Below, in pieces: positions 15,549-15,571 of a stretch of DNA of 15,571 nucleotides. Every line of letters begins with the position of its first letter. Position 1 is the first letter of the stretch. Below the pieces are notes generated by a model. The model searched no databases. It worked only from the letters and a program-made list of their open reading frames with translations, and was not told the DNA's origin. This DNA is from Byssochlamys sp. IMV 00236 (Eukaryota > Ascomycota > Eurotiomycetes > Eurotiales > Thermoascaceae): NCBI GenBank assembly GCA_001931875.2, contig MSJH02000638.1:1-15571 (forward strand), given 5' to 3'. The position numbers and the translations under genes are program-made.

Positions 15549-15571
15549 TAAAAGTAAAAGAAAAAAAAAAA

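Noticed and set aside
1..15571. CRISPR array, bacterial operon, riboswitch or phage features
   Set aside because: No regularly spaced repeats, no ribosome-binding sites, and nearly all of the intact genes have spliceosomal introns; the sequence is eukaryotic.

Overview
The window looks like a stretch of a Mucoromycota (probably Mucorales-type) filamentous fungal genome. It is AT-rich, with tightly packed genes on both strands, introns of about 45-71 bases with GTAAGT-like donors, AATAAA-type poly(A) signals, long homopolymer runs, and a DDE-transposase remnant of a kind I associate with these fungi. The window starts in a T run and ends in an A run. The assignment rests on gene style and recalled protein similarity; no search was run.

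Left part (1-7328), gene-dense. A 5'-truncated FRAY/OSR1-type STE20 kinase (+) converges on a six-exon C2H2 zinc-finger protein (-), with 29 bases between stop codons. Next come a queuosine-salvage (DUF2419/QNG1) gene (-), a Dpb3/CHRAC-type histone-fold gene (+), a Cti6-like PHD-finger gene (-) and an unrecognised conserved-looking gene (-). The QNG1 and DPB3 genes are divergent and share about 860 bases holding an AP-1/GCN4-type site framed by inverted CCAAT boxes and a CGCG-rich, MCB-like motif. I rebuilt the exons by splice signals, phase and protein continuity; each multi-exon model closes in frame.

Middle part (7459-11700), a graveyard of mobile and dispersed sequence. It holds a Tc1/mariner-IS630-like transposon whose transposase has frameshifts, stops and a large central deletion. 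Two diverged copies of one protein C-terminus lie in opposite orientations. There is a frameshifted Ser/Thr-rich open region of unknown family, and a probable LTR with a polypurine tract. The best find is an intact-looking 410-base tRNA-derived SINE with box A and box B, framed by a perfect 16-base target-site duplication.

Right part (11702-14337). A small secreted protein of 87 residues (-) sits 97 bases downstream of a seven-exon NCA2 homologue (-, 622 residues). The SINE landed 6 bases after the secreted protein's stop codon, antisense to it, and duplicated its AATAAA region. From 14338 to the right end I see no convincing gene. The last 85 bases hold a cluster of short GC-rich hairpins.

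Functionally the genes are unrelated housekeeping or regulatory genes (signalling, transcription, tRNA-modification salvage, DNA polymerase epsilon or chromatin, histone deacetylase recruitment, mitochondria). Nothing indicates an operon-like system or a biosynthetic cluster.
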